From Bedellia somnulentella (taxonomy: Eukaryota > Arthropoda > Insecta > Lepidoptera > Bedelliidae), in NCBI GenBank assembly GCA_963576735.1, contig OY755175.1:1070401-1134400 (forward strand): DNA of 64,000 nt, written 5' to 3'. Both the position numbers and the translations under genes were made by a program. The notes below the pieces were generated by a model that saw only the letters and a list, made by a program, of their open reading frames with translations, was not told the origin of the DNA and made no database searches. This document shows, piece after piece, positions 42,092 through 53,934 of the stretch. Every line of letters begins with the position of its first letter. The stretch's first letter is position 1.

Positions 42092-42346
42092 AGTGTGTGT
42101 AGTGTAGGGTTAGAATAGCACTACCCCATTTCTTCCGGTGGGTGTACGTAAGAGGCGACTAACGCTATTGGGGCTTTAAAGGGATTATTGGGCGATGCGG
42201 TTGGAGACCCATCACCAACAACCTTTATTTTACCATATTTTCCTCACTCAACTTTCCAAAGGTGGCTGAGGAATTTCTCATTCCTTAGCTCTGGCTACCC
42301 CATCTAGGGATTTAAAGCCGTGAGTATATGTATGTATGTATGTATG
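42092..42346 (+). mobile_element. SINE-A1 with 11-bp target duplication
   Basis: Full copy (GTGTAGTGTAGGGTTAGAAT to GCCGTGAGTATATG and TATG repeats). TATTAAAAAGG flanks it (42081-42091, 42347-42357). Confidence 0.92.
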
Positions 42347-42357
42347 TATTAAAAAGG

Positions 42358-42778
42358 CTTCAAAACAAAACGCTAATTACTCTACGGGCAAGCTAGACAA
42401 TGTTTCATTGTCAACAACGAAAAAAAAGACAAATTCAAAAATGGCTGCCGGCAGTTATCATATATTTATTAGAAATAACAAAGTCTGACCAAGCCCACAC
42501 TTCATCGGAATTGTTGTTACCTCATACCGTCGAAATATTCATTACGAACTTATTAGATTCATCTAAACGAATAAAACCATTTTTGATATTACTTAGTGAT
42601 GTCGATGGAATAAATTTTTATCGATAACCTGTTGTTCGTTTTTAAAATTTCCCATAGTCGGTATCCCATCAGAGTGCAAAAGTTTTCGTCATATTTTCTA
42701 TTATCTACTTTATATCGGACCAACGAGGCGCCAGCTGCTGAGCGCCTGTCCAGCAGTCGCTGTAGCCGAAATCGGCTC

Positions 42779-42783
<5 letters not shown>
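42358..42783. other. No gene seen
   Basis: A 76-codon frame at 42400-42627 shows no domain. A GC-richer patch at 42720-42780 (CGCCAGCTGCTGAGCGCCTG) precedes the TA run. Confidence 0.35.

Positions 42784-42830
<47 letters not shown>
42784..42830. repeat. TA microsatellite
   Basis: About 23 uninterrupted AT units. Confidence 0.95.
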
Positions 42831-42892
42831 TTTATATTATTACAAATGACTTCAACTAAACGACTGAGTAAGAATAATTACTTAATCCGTAC

Positions 42893-42986
42893 TAGAGAGG
42901 TTTGTCAGGATCGTGCGAAGTGGCGATCAATAGTCTCTGCCTACCCCAATGGGAACTAATGCCGTGAGTATATGTATGTATGTATG
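42893..42986 (+). mobile_element. RTE LINE, 5'-truncated to 94 bp, perfect target duplication
   Basis: TAGAGAGGTTTGTCAGGATC to GCCGTGAGTATATG and TATG repeats. TTAATCCGTAC flanks it (42882-42892, 42987-42997). It shows RTE insertions make the same kind of duplication as SINE-A and SINE-B. Confidence 0.92.
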
Positions 42987-43288
42987 TTAATCCGTACATA
43001 CTCCTTGCATTATCGTTCTATCTATTTCATCGATATCTAAAACTCAACGTGTCCCCATCACTAGTTAAACCGGTCCTCGCGTTAATTGCTGTACCAAATC
43101 CGTAGCAAGATCATTTGAATCCGCGTTATTTATGACGGAGACATACTTGGGCCCAATATCGTCTTCACTTTGTTATATTTGTATTTCGACATTGCTTTTT
43201 TATGTACATTCCACGATGTTCTGGGTTTTATTGCAGATTTAAGTGTTTTACCGTAGCTATACTATGCTAGGCTATGGTTTACGCGGGT

Positions 43289-43436
43289 TTTGGTGATACT
43301 GGACGACGTCCGCGGTCGAGTAGATAGGTGATAGCTTCTCGGTCTGAAGGTTGTGGGTTCGATCCCCACTGATACAAAATTTATATGATGAGCATAAATG
43401 TTTGTTCCATAGTCTCGGATGTTATTTATATGTGTA
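43289..43436 (+). mobile_element. SINE-C, 3'-cut by SINE-A
   Basis: tRNA-like head: GAGTAGATAGGTGATAGCTT and GGTTGTGGGTTCGATCCCCA, followed by GAGCATAAATGTTTGTTCCA. The 3' part is replaced by the neighbouring SINE-A. Confidence 0.7.
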
Positions 43437-43690
43437 CATACATACATACATACATATACTCACGGCTATAAATCCCTAGAAGAGGTAGCCAGAGCTAAAG
43501 AATTAGAAATTCCTCAGCCACTTTTGGAAGTTGCGTGGGGAAAAGATGGTAAAATAAAGGTTGTTGGTGATGGGTCTCCAACCGCATCGCCCAAAAATCC
43601 CTTAAAAGGCCCAATACCGTTAGTTGCCTCTTACGTACACCCACCGGAAGAAAAGGGGTAGTGCTATTCTAAGCCGACACTACACAGCTA
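43437..43690 (-). mobile_element. SINE-A1, full length
   Basis: CATA-repeat tail at left, head complement GCCGACACTACACAGC at right. Near consensus. Confidence 0.9.
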
Positions 43691-43828
43691 TATTATTTGA
43701 AGTTCTTTTAAAAATAAGTTCAGTTATACATGTAATAGAAAGACTGAGTTAATATAGTCTCTGTAGTTCTATTACGAAGATCTATTTCCTCTCATAGGCA
43801 TAGATCACAGGATATTAAATAAATTTTG

Positions 43829-44086
43829 CCGTGTAGTGTCGGCTTAGAATAACACTACCCCATTTCTACCCGTGGACGATCATTAGAGGCGACTAGGAGT
43901 ATAGGGGCTTCTTAAGTGATTTTTGGGCGATGTGGTTGGAGACCCGTCACCAAAAACATTTATTTATTATTACCACCTTTTCCCCAATCAACTTCCAAAA
44001 GTGGCTGCGGAATTTCTAATTCCAAAGCTCTGGCTACCCCGTTAAGGGATTTATAGCCGTGAGTATATGTATGTATGTATGTATTA
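43829..44086 (+). mobile_element. SINE-A2, full length
   Basis: GCCGTGTAGTGTCGGCTTAG to GCCGTGAGTATATG and TATG repeats. A2 markers include GACCCGTCACCAAAAACATT. Confidence 0.9.
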
Positions 44087-45274
44087 AACATACTTACCAA
44101 TTTTAAACTACAATATTCAAATGCTATTTCTTCATAATGGCGTGAGGTCAGACAATTTGTATGCTGAACATAAACAGTACAACAACCTCTAAATCTTACA
44201 TTTTCCATTTAATATAAAACATTAACTTTCTAACAGTAAGATTGACTAAATAAATTTAAATAAAATCACCATATAGACTTACGCTGAACTAGATCAAAGA
44301 GTCGAGAATTCAAAAACAGACTAAAAAAATACTTTTATCACTTAATGTGCTTTTTCTAGGGTTCAATTTTGTAATAGCGTATCCTATTGGCCAAGCTATT
44401 GTGATCAATTCATCGAACTATGACTTTTTTATGTAGGTTGTGATTCAGTGTTAGTATGTAAAGCGTAAAATTACGCTTTGGATTAAGGGCCTCCCCGCAT
44501 TTTGCAGATATTGCGCTCACTCTTACGTCAAATTTACTAAGAGTGACAGGGACGGAAAAAACGCGCGCGCAGGCTAAATGTAGTTTATTTAGTTTTATTG
44601 AATAACTATAATGTTTAAATGAAAAGTTAAACATCAAAGTTACAGATGTTAAAGCTACGCGTATATAAACACATAATGAGTTCACATGTATGTTATGCCA
44701 GTGGAGCCTATACGGTTTTTATGAAAACTAAAGCATGTTCCAATTCAATTTTTTTCATCATATTTTTCAACAAATTATTAAAATATTAAACATCAAATTT
44801 TAACACCATGAACTAATCACCAACATATATTTTATTCATGTCATATCAATATCATCAAATCAGACTTTATAGAATTTCCAAACTATCAATATCAACCTAT
44901 TTTTCCGGGGACGCCCTTAAATACTCTATGTTACAGACTTATATCACTAAATACACCATGAAATGTTTGATACAGTAAAAAGGATCAGGAAGAATTCAGT
45001 CAGATTGTCGCGAATGTATATTCTCTGAGGAACGAGAGAAAGAAGGCAAAACTATTTTTTGACTTTCTTATATATTGAAATAAGGCAGATGCACGCATAA
45101 AAAGTGCAATTTTCCGAGAGAAAGCTAGAAATAGTCAAAAAACTAATAGAAACAAGATTAGAGGCCGCTCACACAACAATTGTATTATCTGAAGGTATGC
45201 TACAAATTAAATTTACAGAGAGCATTCTTTACATAATCATAAATATACGGACATATGGACAGTCATACTTACAT
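44087..45274. other. No gene seen
   Basis: About 1.2 kb of mostly AT-rich sequence. A slightly GC-richer patch at 44480-44580 (GGCCTCCCCGCATTTTGCAG, ACGCGCGCGCAGGC) has no clear frame. Confidence 0.4.
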
Positions 45275-45765
45275 ATATACACATACTCGCGGACATAAAT
45301 CCCAAAAAGGGGTGGCCAGAGCTTCAGAGCTTGAAACTCCTCAGCCACATTTGGAAATTGATAGGTAGAAACAAAGTATTTGCTGTGCAGTGCCGTCTTA
45401 GAATAGCACTACCCCATTTCTTTCGGTGGGTGTACGTAGGAGGCAACTAACGATATTGGGGCTTTTAGGGATTTTTGGGCGATGCGGTTGGAGACCCATC
45501 ACTAAAAACCTTTATTTTTACCATCTTTTCCCCACTCAACTTCCAAAAGTGGCTGAGGAATTTATAATTCCTTAGCTCTGGCTACCCCTTCTAGGGAAAT
45601 ATAGCCGTGAGTATATTATGTATGTATGTAAACAAAGTATCTCTGGTGATGGGTCTCCAACAACGTCGGCCAAAAACCATTTAAAACAGCTCCATACTCT
45701 TAGTCGCCTATTACGTCACCCGTATATGGGGTAGTGGCATTCTAAGCCGGTTCTATACAGCAAAG
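45275..45765 (-). mobile_element. SINE-A3 split by a younger SINE-A1
   Basis: The left part runs ACATACTCGCGGACATAAAT to AATTGATAGGTAG. The right part runs GTATCTCTGGTGATGGGTCT to TTCTAAGCCGGTTCTATACA. The insert lies between. Confidence 0.88.
45380..45629 (+). mobile_element. SINE-A1 nested in SINE-A3
   Basis: Full copy (TGCAGTGCCGTCTTAGAATA to GCCGTGAGTATATTATG). AAACAAAGTAT flanks it (45369-45379, 45630-45640), part of the host SINE sequence. Confidence 0.92.
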
Positions 45766-46500
45766 GATTTTTTGTAATTCTTTATGAGCAAAATACACAT
45801 CTATTGAATGTATCAATATTTCAGAACATTTTAAGTTACGAGCGACGGAACCCAATGCTACAAAATGAAATACGCGTAATAATTTAATGCGGCGATTGAT
45901 ATGAGAAATTTGCATAATGATAGCTCCTAATGACAATAAATTTGTGACGATAGTCGCGCAATCTGGATTCATGGAACATCACATAATGTGGTTCGTATGG
46001 AATTATTATTTTGCTTAATTTGCTTTTTACTTGAGACTGGTTTTACCAAAAAGTTTTATTGCAAAATGTGTTTTTATTAGTATTTCAAAATAGGATGGAC
46101 AAGTATTTCTCGGCGATTTTTGAGTACTTGCAAGTTACTTACGGTAAAAATCATCTTTTCTTATTTACAATAAAATAAAAAAAAGCTAATAAGGCCGCAA
46201 AACATTTAAAAGAATTTCAAACTATAAACTTCCATAAAATTAAGAAATTACTTCCTTCAAATATATTATTCAAGTCACAGTCCAAAATACCGCGAAAACT
46301 ACTGTAACCCTCGACAAAGTAAAAATAATATTATATGTTTGTATTTCTCAACAAAAACTACCTTTGAATCCTTGTGAATTCTCACACAGTTCTGTTATAA
46401 TGATAAATTAGGTATGTGCGCAGCATAAAGTCATAAAGTCCTTTTTGTCGTCAACAAATCGCTAAGATTTAAGCCCATAATCGCTTTTTATGAAATCTTT
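45766..46500. other. No gene seen
   Basis: AT-rich spacer, possibly intron before the exon candidate at 46526. Confidence 0.4.
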
Positions 46501-46525
46501 TCTTACTCTTTTCTTCTGTATGCAG

Positions 46526-46723
46526 GTGACAAAGATAGACTGCGATAATGTTCCTTTTTCAATGTATGGCGGTTCGATTCCACCTGACGTGTCCCCCCTC
46601 CACCCGCGGAGAATAGCCGCGTCCCGCCAACGCAAAAAAAGGTTTGATATCGTTTTACCGCATCTAGCTTTTGTTACGAGTAAAAGCCAACTGACACCAA
46701 CGAATAGTGGATATGGCATTTAA
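46526..46723 (+). CDS. Candidate terminal host exon, function unknown
   Basis: A pyrimidine tract and TTCTGTATGCAG form a good 3' splice site ending at 46525. It is followed by an in-phase open frame of 65 codons and TAA at 46721. The peptide begins VTKIDCDNVPFSMYGGSIPP, has an Arg/Lys-rich stretch ASRQRKKR, and ends with a Ser/Thr-rich TSKSQLTPTNSGYGI. Base composition is richer in GC and more codon-like than the surroundings, and it matches no repeat in the window. RKKR resembles a furin-type cleavage motif but may be chance. I cannot name the gene. An AATAAA signal is not obvious before the SINE-A at 46762. Confidence 0.45.
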   Translation: MTKIDCDNVPFSMYGGSIPPDVSPLHPRRIAASRQRKKRFDIVLPHLAFVTSKSQLTPTNSGYGI

Positions 46724-46761
46724 CATAATATGTCAATGTTAAATACTTTTAGTTACACATC

Positions 46762-47010
46762 ATACATACATATACATATACTCACGGCTATAAATCCCTA
46801 TGGGGTATCCAGAGCTAAGGAAATTCGATATTCCTCAGCCACTTTTGGAAAGTTTAGTGGGGAAAAGATGGTAAAATAAAGGTTGTTGGTGATGGGTCTC
46901 CAACCTCATCGTCCAAAAATCCCTTATAGCCCCAATACCGTTAGTCGCCTCTTACGTACACCCACCGGAAGAAATGGGGAAGTGTTATTCTAAGCCGACA
47001 CTACACAGCA
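46762..47010 (-). mobile_element. SINE-A1, full length
   Basis: Tail CATATACTCACGGCTATAAA to head complement GCCGACACTACACAGC. A small deletion in the CCCTTCTAGGG loop region. Confidence 0.88.
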
Positions 47011-47545
47011 TACATATATTTTAGTTATACAAGTCATCGAAAATTGACTACCAGCTAATTTCAAAACGCAGTTTCTTATACCCTTCAGCTCATATTAGTC
47101 AAACGTCTTTGACAATCGAAATTTAACTTGAAATTTTAATTAAAACTTCTATTTGATTTACCTCGGCATTAGGACATTTACTCAGTATATAACATTTGCT
47201 GTGACTTAATTATCGTGTATATGTGAGCCAAATAAAAAGTTTAAGTTAATAATATTACAAAAAAGATCAAATTAAATTATATTGCATAAAACATATTTGT
47301 AAAGTTAACAAAATAAATATTGGAATAAAGTAGAAGGGGGTTACCAAACACGATATCTCGATTGATTTGGTACATTCTTTTATTGTTCAGAAATGTATTC
47401 TGGCAAAAAATAATGGCGATATTTATGTCATAACAACTGCAATTAAACTTTCGATCACTTTAAGTCATTTGAGTCTCTGTCACTTGAGAAAACATCAATA
47501 AATCATATCTATGTATTTTATACCTATTAAACTTAAACACCTATC
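47011..47545. other. No gene seen
   Basis: AT-rich spacer with no supported feature. Confidence 0.45.
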
Positions 47546-47640
47546 TCGTGAGTACTCTATCCAAGTAAAAACCAGGTCACATTAATGTCACATGATATTC
47601 AGTAGTATTAGTGCTTTCGGGATAAATGCCACGAAGGTTT
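47546..47640 (+). mobile_element. SINE-B remnant
   Basis: CTCGTGAGTACTCTATCCAA, ACCAGGTCACATTAATGTCA and ATTCAGTAGTATTAGTGC follow SINE-B order. Decayed. Confidence 0.5.
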
Positions 47641-49265
47641 CAATTTTGGCTTTGAGTATTTTATACCACATCCAAATTTAAAACTTCACACTATTCAAGA
47701 CGAAACATAATGCACTTCAGTTACTATTCCGTCGCTACAGCCACATTAAATTGAACGTCACACGGCATATTTTTTCAACATACTTTTTTCGTAAAAAAAG
47801 GTTGTATTCCATTTATCTTTAAGTCATGATTCGTTGCATTGTACCTGGCGTAAATAGACGGATAAAAAATAAAGGGTGCCAGTGATACTGGCCAAAAAAC
47901 GCGATCGGAGTCACGTTTGAAAAAAAAGTTTATTCAAGTGGAAAAAATGGATTGTTATTCCTTTGGACGTTATGGAATCCTGGTATTTTTGTTGGCGGTT
48001 GAGATCCGTTTGTTTACGCATTTTATATATGGAATTATAATGTTTTGTCACTTATCAGTATTTTAATATTAATACACTGCAAGATATACGCATATTAACG
48101 CTTCTATTTGACACACATAGGATTTTATAAATTAGGTAAGATATCGATCGTAATGATATCCCTCACATTATAATATTATCTTGCCACACACTGCAATAAT
48201 AGCATATTTTTACTTATGAAAGATTAGGCGTGAAGATGAATGAAAAAGCTATGCATCAATTTCTTGAGAAAACAGGATAGGCCGTGTTGGATATCCAATG
48301 AAAAAGTGTTTCCGGGTTATCCTTTCTTCTTTTATAGGATTTTCCCGGTTCGTACATAAAGGCTATGCTATGTGTCCATCTCAATTAAGTTATATAACAT
48401 TTTAAATCATTCGCAACTTCGCTCCTCATTTGATTAAGTGAAAATTAAACTAATGTAAAATTAAGACCGAAATTAAATTTCTGGTTTCGAGATTGTCAAT
48501 GTTTCTTGAGCATGACCTTCTAATGCCAATTAGAACAAGTTTAAAGTAACTATGTGCCATCTGCCGCAGTATCAAATTCGGCAATAAAAGGCTTTACCAA
48601 ATCAGGTGGTCCTAAACCCACCTGCCCTGCCCAGCTAATAATAGCAATTATCGCGTGCGCAGGCGCACATGCCGCTGAAGCTGAAGGTGACCGCAGCCAA
48701 CATAATAAAAAGAAAATGGCACGTTATGAAAGCGAACGCACATTGAGTTAGTCCTCTTTTTGTTATGTTGCTTGATGCAGGCATTTTATTTATCGGTGTG
48801 CGCTTAAATAAGAGATGGATACTTTATTGAGATTGTCTGGATATAAATACAATAATTCGACGTAAATACAATCGCATAGAAGAATATAAACACACATCGA
48901 ATTTACCTAAAGTATAGATAAGTTAATGAAGTCCTGATTCATTCAGACTTTAGGTACACTGCCTATTATTGCTACTTCTTGGGTGTTCATTTTTCATAAT
49001 AAGAAGCTATAAGCAAGGCTTATAGGCTTACTTTGAGCGGCAATGAGTAAACTTAGAATAATAGTTTGCGTCTAATATCATAATGGTTACTAATACTTAA
49101 CTAATAGGCTGATGAGGGCATTTCTAGCAAACATTACATGTTACTTCATTGGTATTTATTACCCAAGTAAACAGAAATGTAATAAAAAGTTAATAAATTA
49201 TGGCATTTCATTACATGACTAAAAATCTTTTCATTTCATACCTCTTCAATAAATCGTACAACCTG
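47641..49265. other. No gene supported
   Basis: About 1.6 kb of mostly AT-rich sequence. A 65-codon frame at 48554-48751 (ending in SQHNKKKMARYESERTLS) lies in a GC-richer patch with GCGCAGGCGCACATGCCGCT. No splice sites or domain could be argued for it. Confidence 0.35.
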
Positions 49266-49526
49266 TTACTTTTCGTTCACCTCAAAGCCCCAATTTCCCC
49301 GAAAACTGTTATTCCTAAGCCAGTGGAAATGCACCCATCTTTCTCCGCAAGAAGGGTAACCGCCCACATACGGAACCCAGGCTAACGGTTCATCCCAGTA
49401 ACCTAGAGTCCCAAGGTCGCGGCAACCGGTTGCGGGCTGGTTGGCGGCGGCGGCGCGAGCGCATCCTAAGTCAAGGGCAGCCACACTTCCTGACGATTTG
49501 TGGTCAAACAAAGGCATACTGATCAA
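49266..49526 (-). other. GC-rich block with protein-like frame, unidentified
   Basis: The minus strand is open for 86 codons, reading GSVAALDLGCARAAAANQPA then LGYWDEPLAWVPYVGGYPSC and GERWVHFHWLRNN. It is Trp/Gly-rich and unlike neighbouring chance frames. It ends near GAGGTGAAC, a possible splice donor. It may be a host exon or an old retroelement fragment. No assignment is made. Confidence 0.25.
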
Positions 49527-49689
49527 ATTATGATATAACTTTGATCGCGTCAGTAAACGTTATATTTTTAATATTGTGGTAAAGGCGTTGTGGTTATATT
49601 TGAAGTGCTTCTGTTTATCTTAGAAATGCGATCGATTGCGACTTTGCAAGAACTGAGATGCAACTAGCTCGAAATAGTAGATTATAAAG

Positions 49690-49792
49690 TATAACAACTG
49701 TATGTACATATTATACACAGATCAAGTTAACACCAAACTAAGTTAAACTTGTATTATGGGATAGTAACTTAATTATAATACAAATGCGCGAA
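49690..49792 (-). mobile_element. SINE-C tail fragment
   Basis: ACACAGATCAAGTTAACACC and AACTTGTATTATGGGATAGT match the 3' part of the SINE-C copy at 36443-36667. Confidence 0.55.
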
Positions 49793-50812
49793 AATTTATA
49801 TTATAGTTGAGGTTTATTCTAAGGAACCGAGAGCTGTAATTATTAATTAGTCACGTGTGTCATAGTAGTATTATAATACCACACGTCTTGTTGTACAGGA
49901 ATAATTTAAGCCACGAAAAATGATGGCAAAATCACTTTAGGTTTCTTCTGCACGCGGCTGTGCAATGGCTGCCACCGCTAACTAGATTATGTTACAGTAC
50001 GATAAAGGTTACTCATCAATATTTATATATTTATATATTTCATTGAAATAATTGTCATGTTTTTTTTTGTATAAGACGTCTTGTTTAAAGGCAAATAAAA
50101 AAAATTTTTTTTTGCCCCAGTGCGTAATGAATGATTAAGAAAAAAACACAGTTTGGTAACAAACAGCTTTACATGCCCAAATTCGATTCAATTCGCGTAA
50201 AGAACAAATGGGTTGAAAAAATATTTCCATCTCGTAAACTAAGTAAGTATTTCCGAGAATGTGTTGATTTCCGTTGTAGAATAACTGGTGAAATAAATCA
50301 AGCAATAAACCCTTATAATTCATCTAAGGCCATACAGCAAGACGACTACAATTAGACCGTCCAAATCCATTAATTATCTTCAAAGACCTAACTTCAAATG
50401 CTCTAGACTTAATTACGTTTAAAATGCACAGACGGACAGCCGTACGAATATTGCATATTGTTAATTTGTAACGCAAGGCCAGAACTCTATTCAAACTCGA
50501 TTATTTTTTTCTAACGTTTTAACAGGTTTATTTCATATCGTTGATTATATAAATGGCTTCTCTGTGTTTTTGCTGTACTTTTTTCTCATTTCACATTTTG
50601 CATTAGACCGAGAAGTTAAATTTGCTCTTAAAAGTATCGCATTTTATTTTAATAAAATATATAATTTGGTTGTTTATATCTATCAATTTAAATGAATATT
50701 AATAAGTCTTACTTACTTTCGCGTTTCAAGGTACCATATGACTCCTAAATAAGAGCGCATTTATTTTAATTAAACGTAGTAGAACAATGCTTCCGATGTC
50801 TCTAAATAAATT
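49793..50812. other. No gene supported
   Basis: AT-rich. A 74-codon frame at 50131-50355 shows no domain and no splice context I trust. Confidence 0.35.
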
Positions 50813-50992
50813 GATTGATTGTCTGTACATAAAATATTGGTATTTATAAACAACTTATTTTTTCAGTGTCATGATCACAGTGTTCTTGCCTTTATTTTTA
50901 AGATTGATTGTCTGTACAAATAATATTGGTATTTATAAACAACTTATTTTTTTCAGTATCATGATCACAGTGTTCTTACCTTAATTTTTAAA
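50813..50992 (+). repeat. 89-bp direct tandem duplication
   Basis: Unit starting GATTGATTGTCTGTACA and containing GGTATTTATAAACAACTTAT and CATGATCACAGTGTTCTT is present twice in tandem with a few differences. Confidence 0.88.
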
Positions 50993-51357
50993 TTAAAAAA
51001 AAAGCTTTTCATTGTAACATCGGTTTATGATATGTACACATTCGACAACTTAATCGAATGAATCTCAGCGACTCCGAATAAGTGTTTGACCGTGATCGCA
51101 CAAAATGCTCGCGGCCTGCCCTACCTCAACATGCAATCAAAGTAAAAAATATGGCGAGATGAGTTTCTCCGCGAATTGCGAGTGTAAGGAACACAAATTA
51201 AAGTATTCGTAACGGCAAAAATAACTAAATTGAGTTTGCTGTCGATATAGATGGATTTTGTTCATCCACAAAAGCGTTTTATAGCTAATGTGTAACTATT
51301 AGAGAGGTATTTAGGGTTGTCGGTTCAACGTATTTAAGACTAACTGCAAATATTAAA
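50993..51357. other. No gene seen
   Basis: No supported feature. Confidence 0.4.
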
Positions 51358-51556
51358 GCTGCGTAGTGTCGGCTTAAAATAACACTTAACCATTTCTTAT
51401 CTTGGATATTTTACGAGGTGACTTAGGGTATCGGGGCCTTTTAATTGTCGGGCGATTTTTTAGGGACTACACAACGAACGACATTTTTAAGTAAATCCTT
51501 TCCTTACAAAACTTCCAAAAGTGGCTCAGAAACTGATAATTCCAAAGCCGAATTTT
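51358..51556 (+). mobile_element. Old SINE-A
   Basis: GCGTAGTGTCGGCTTAAAAT to AACTTCCAAAAGTGGCTCAG. The 3' end is lost. Confidence 0.65.
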
Positions 51557-52027
51557 ATGTAAAAAAATTAAGTTTTGTCACATTTTTGTAACATTCAGAA
51601 AACTCATAAAAATTTCGTTCTTTTTAAATCCGGAGACCTTTTACCGCGAAAATTTCCTAATTCCATTGAACAATTTTCAAAGTCTTTGAATTTCTTAAAT
51701 AATCAAAACATTTTGTAAGTATGTAGCTTGATAAACAGATAAACAGTCTTGCAATCGAACGACTACGTTCGAATTTAGAACTCGAAATTAGATTTTTCTT
51801 TTTATTTAGCAACAGCCAGCCAGTCTTTGGTACACAATATGGTTTCACTCGTTTCGTTATGCTACCTTTTTAATGCAGGTAGATACTTCTTTAACTTTGT
51901 GGATAGATAATATTACAATTATTTAAGCTAATGAATGTTACAATGACGGAATTTGGGTTTTGTGAATTAACTTTGCTGGGATCCTTAGTTAGTTAGTGAA
52001 CTAGTAAAAATGGTTCCGAAAGATTAC
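51557..52027. other. No gene seen
   Basis: AT-rich spacer with no supported feature. Confidence 0.45.
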
Positions 52028-52268
52028 TAATACATACATACTTATACTCACGGCCATAAATCCTAAAAAGCGAGCTTCAGAGCTAAAAACTCCTCAGCCA
52101 CATTTGGAAGTTGATAGGGGAGAAGATGGTAGAAATAAAGTATCGATGGTGATGGGACTCCAACCGCATCGTCCAAAAACCACTTAAAAAAGCCCTATAC
52201 CTTTAGTCACCTCTGACCGCACCCGTAGGTGGAAAAGGGTTGTGACATTCTAAGGCACTAAACGGCAA
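52028..52268 (-). mobile_element. SINE-A3
   Basis: CATACATACTTATACTCACG tail, A3 marker GGAAGTTGATAGGGG, decayed head complement TTCTAAGGCACTAAACGGC. Confidence 0.82.
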
Positions 52269-52707
52269 AATACTTGTTTTTTACTAATTCGCTGTCATTC
52301 CTATCTTAAGCGTTGGAGACAGTTAGAGTTACAGTGATATTTTTTTTGTATGGTTTTAATGGATTTAGGTTTTTGAGCAATGGAGTTTCTGAAAAAAATG
52401 TAATTAATAGGTCTCCTATAACAATGTTTATCTTCAAACTTTTTCGCTCAATTTTCATATGTAAGAATTAAATATAAAGTATAAAAATATAGTTACATCA
52501 AAAATAAAATGCCAACACAAAATTTAACTGGAAAGTAGTTTTTGTAGATAATTGACATAAAGTATCGCTTTACATCAAATTGAGATCTCGTCATCCGATA
52601 TCTTCCATCACTTTGATATTTTAAATAGCATAACTACTTTTACTGCGGCAATTTGTTTACCAATTAGAACATCGACATAAACATATCATATTTTATTACT
52701 TACTACA

Positions 52708-52708
<1 letters not shown>
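52269..52708. other. No gene seen
   Basis: AT-rich spacer with no supported feature. Confidence 0.45.
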
Positions 52709-52743
<35 letters not shown>

Positions 52744-52942
52744 TCACAGCTATAAACCCCTTAACGGGGTAGCCAGACCTTTGGAATGAGAAATTCCTCA
52801 GCCACTTTTGGAAGTTGATTGGGGTAAAGATGGCACCAATAAATGTTTTTGGTGACGGGTCTCCAACCACATCGCCCAAAAATCACTTAAAAAGCTCCTA
52901 TACCCTTAGTCGCCTCTTACGATCACCCACGGTTAGAAATGG
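52709..52942 (-). mobile_element. SINE-A2, head truncated, tail replaced by CA repeat
   Basis: Body from ACTCACAGCTATAAACCCCT to TCGCCTCTTACGATCACCCA. The usual CATA tail is a CA run (52709-52740), so the tail microsatellite has changed its unit. Confidence 0.82.
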
Positions 52943-53035
52943 CACATTTATTTCTACTACATTTATACACGTACACAGTAATTCATAATGAAGTAGTATC
53001 GATAATAATTTGTAATCTAAAACATCAACATACAT

Positions 53036-53442
53036 ACTCGTACATACATACACTCACGGCCATAAATCCCAAAAATGGGTAGCCAGAGTTTTAAAGCTCG
53101 AAGCACCTTAGCCTCACTTGGAAGTTGATAGGGTACAAGTACAACATAACATAACATAAACATTCACGCCGAATATCCCCGAAGGGGTTGGCAGAGGTAC
53201 TAATACTTCTGAACATCACGTGACTTTGTCACCTGGTGTTCAGAGTACCCACGTTTTGCATGGACAGTGTACTCGCGTGATAGGGGGCAGGCCTATCGCC
53301 GTTACAAGATAGTAGAAATAAAGTATCCTTGGTGATGGGTCACCAACCGCATCGCATAAAAAGCCCCATACCCTTAGTCGCCTCTTACGACACCCGTAGG
53401 TAGAAAGAGATACTGACATTCTAAGCCGGCACTAGACGGCAA
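53036..53442 (-). mobile_element. SINE-A3 split by SINE-B
   Basis: CACTCACGGCCATAAATCCC to GGAAGTTGATAGGGTACAAG, then the insert, then TACAAGATAGTAGAAATAAA to ACATTCTAAGCCGGCACTAG. Confidence 0.88.
53141..53306 (-). mobile_element. SINE-B, 5'-truncated, nested in SINE-A3
   Basis: Tail AACATAACATAAACATTCAC to GATAGGGGGCAGGCCTATCG; tRNA head absent. TACAAG on both sides is the target duplication. Confidence 0.88.
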
Positions 53443-53813
53443 AAAACATTAAATTTTCGTAAAATTATATTCTAAAATCGTCAGTCATTAAAACACAAAT
53501 ATTCAAAATCTTCAAACCAACTACTAAACATTACTTCCAGTTCATCGACCGCGACTAGCCAGCTAATATTCGTATTATTATAATATATTCCTAATTAGTT
53601 TTAGTATAAACTGGCTCCGATACAGTTCATACGGTCCGAAACTAGATATTATCCGATTCTTGTGAATTACTTGCTATTTTTATTATTTTTACATAGGCAA
53701 TAAATTGTATTATTTTTTTTACTTCTTTCTATCTTTTATCAAAGGTCATTAGACGCTAGGTTTTAGTGATAATTTTACCACTTAATCGCTACTTAATACG
53801 TTTGTGATAATCC
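53443..53813. other. No gene seen
   Basis: AT-rich spacer with no supported feature. Confidence 0.4.
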
Positions 53814-53918
53814 ATGAGTGAAGCTGGAGAGGTTTTCCAGGATAGTACAAGTCTCACACAAACCTCAATAGAAACGCCTATCTCAATGGGAACTGATGGC
53901 ATGAGTATTATGTATGGA
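53814..53918 (+). mobile_element. RTE LINE 3' remnant
   Basis: GAAGCTGGAGAGGTTTTCCA, GCCTATCTCAATGGGAACTG and GGCATGAGTATTATGTATGG. Confidence 0.55.
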
Positions 53919-53934
53919 AATCTATCAGTCACAT

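Noticed and set aside
42400..42859. Two open frames of 75 codons near the TA microsatellite
   Set aside because: One ends in Ile-Tyr repeats from the TA run; the other has no motif. Both are likely chance.
48554..48751. 65-codon Ala-rich open frame
   Set aside because: GC-richer than its surroundings but without splice sites, domain or clear start context; left as part of the spacer.
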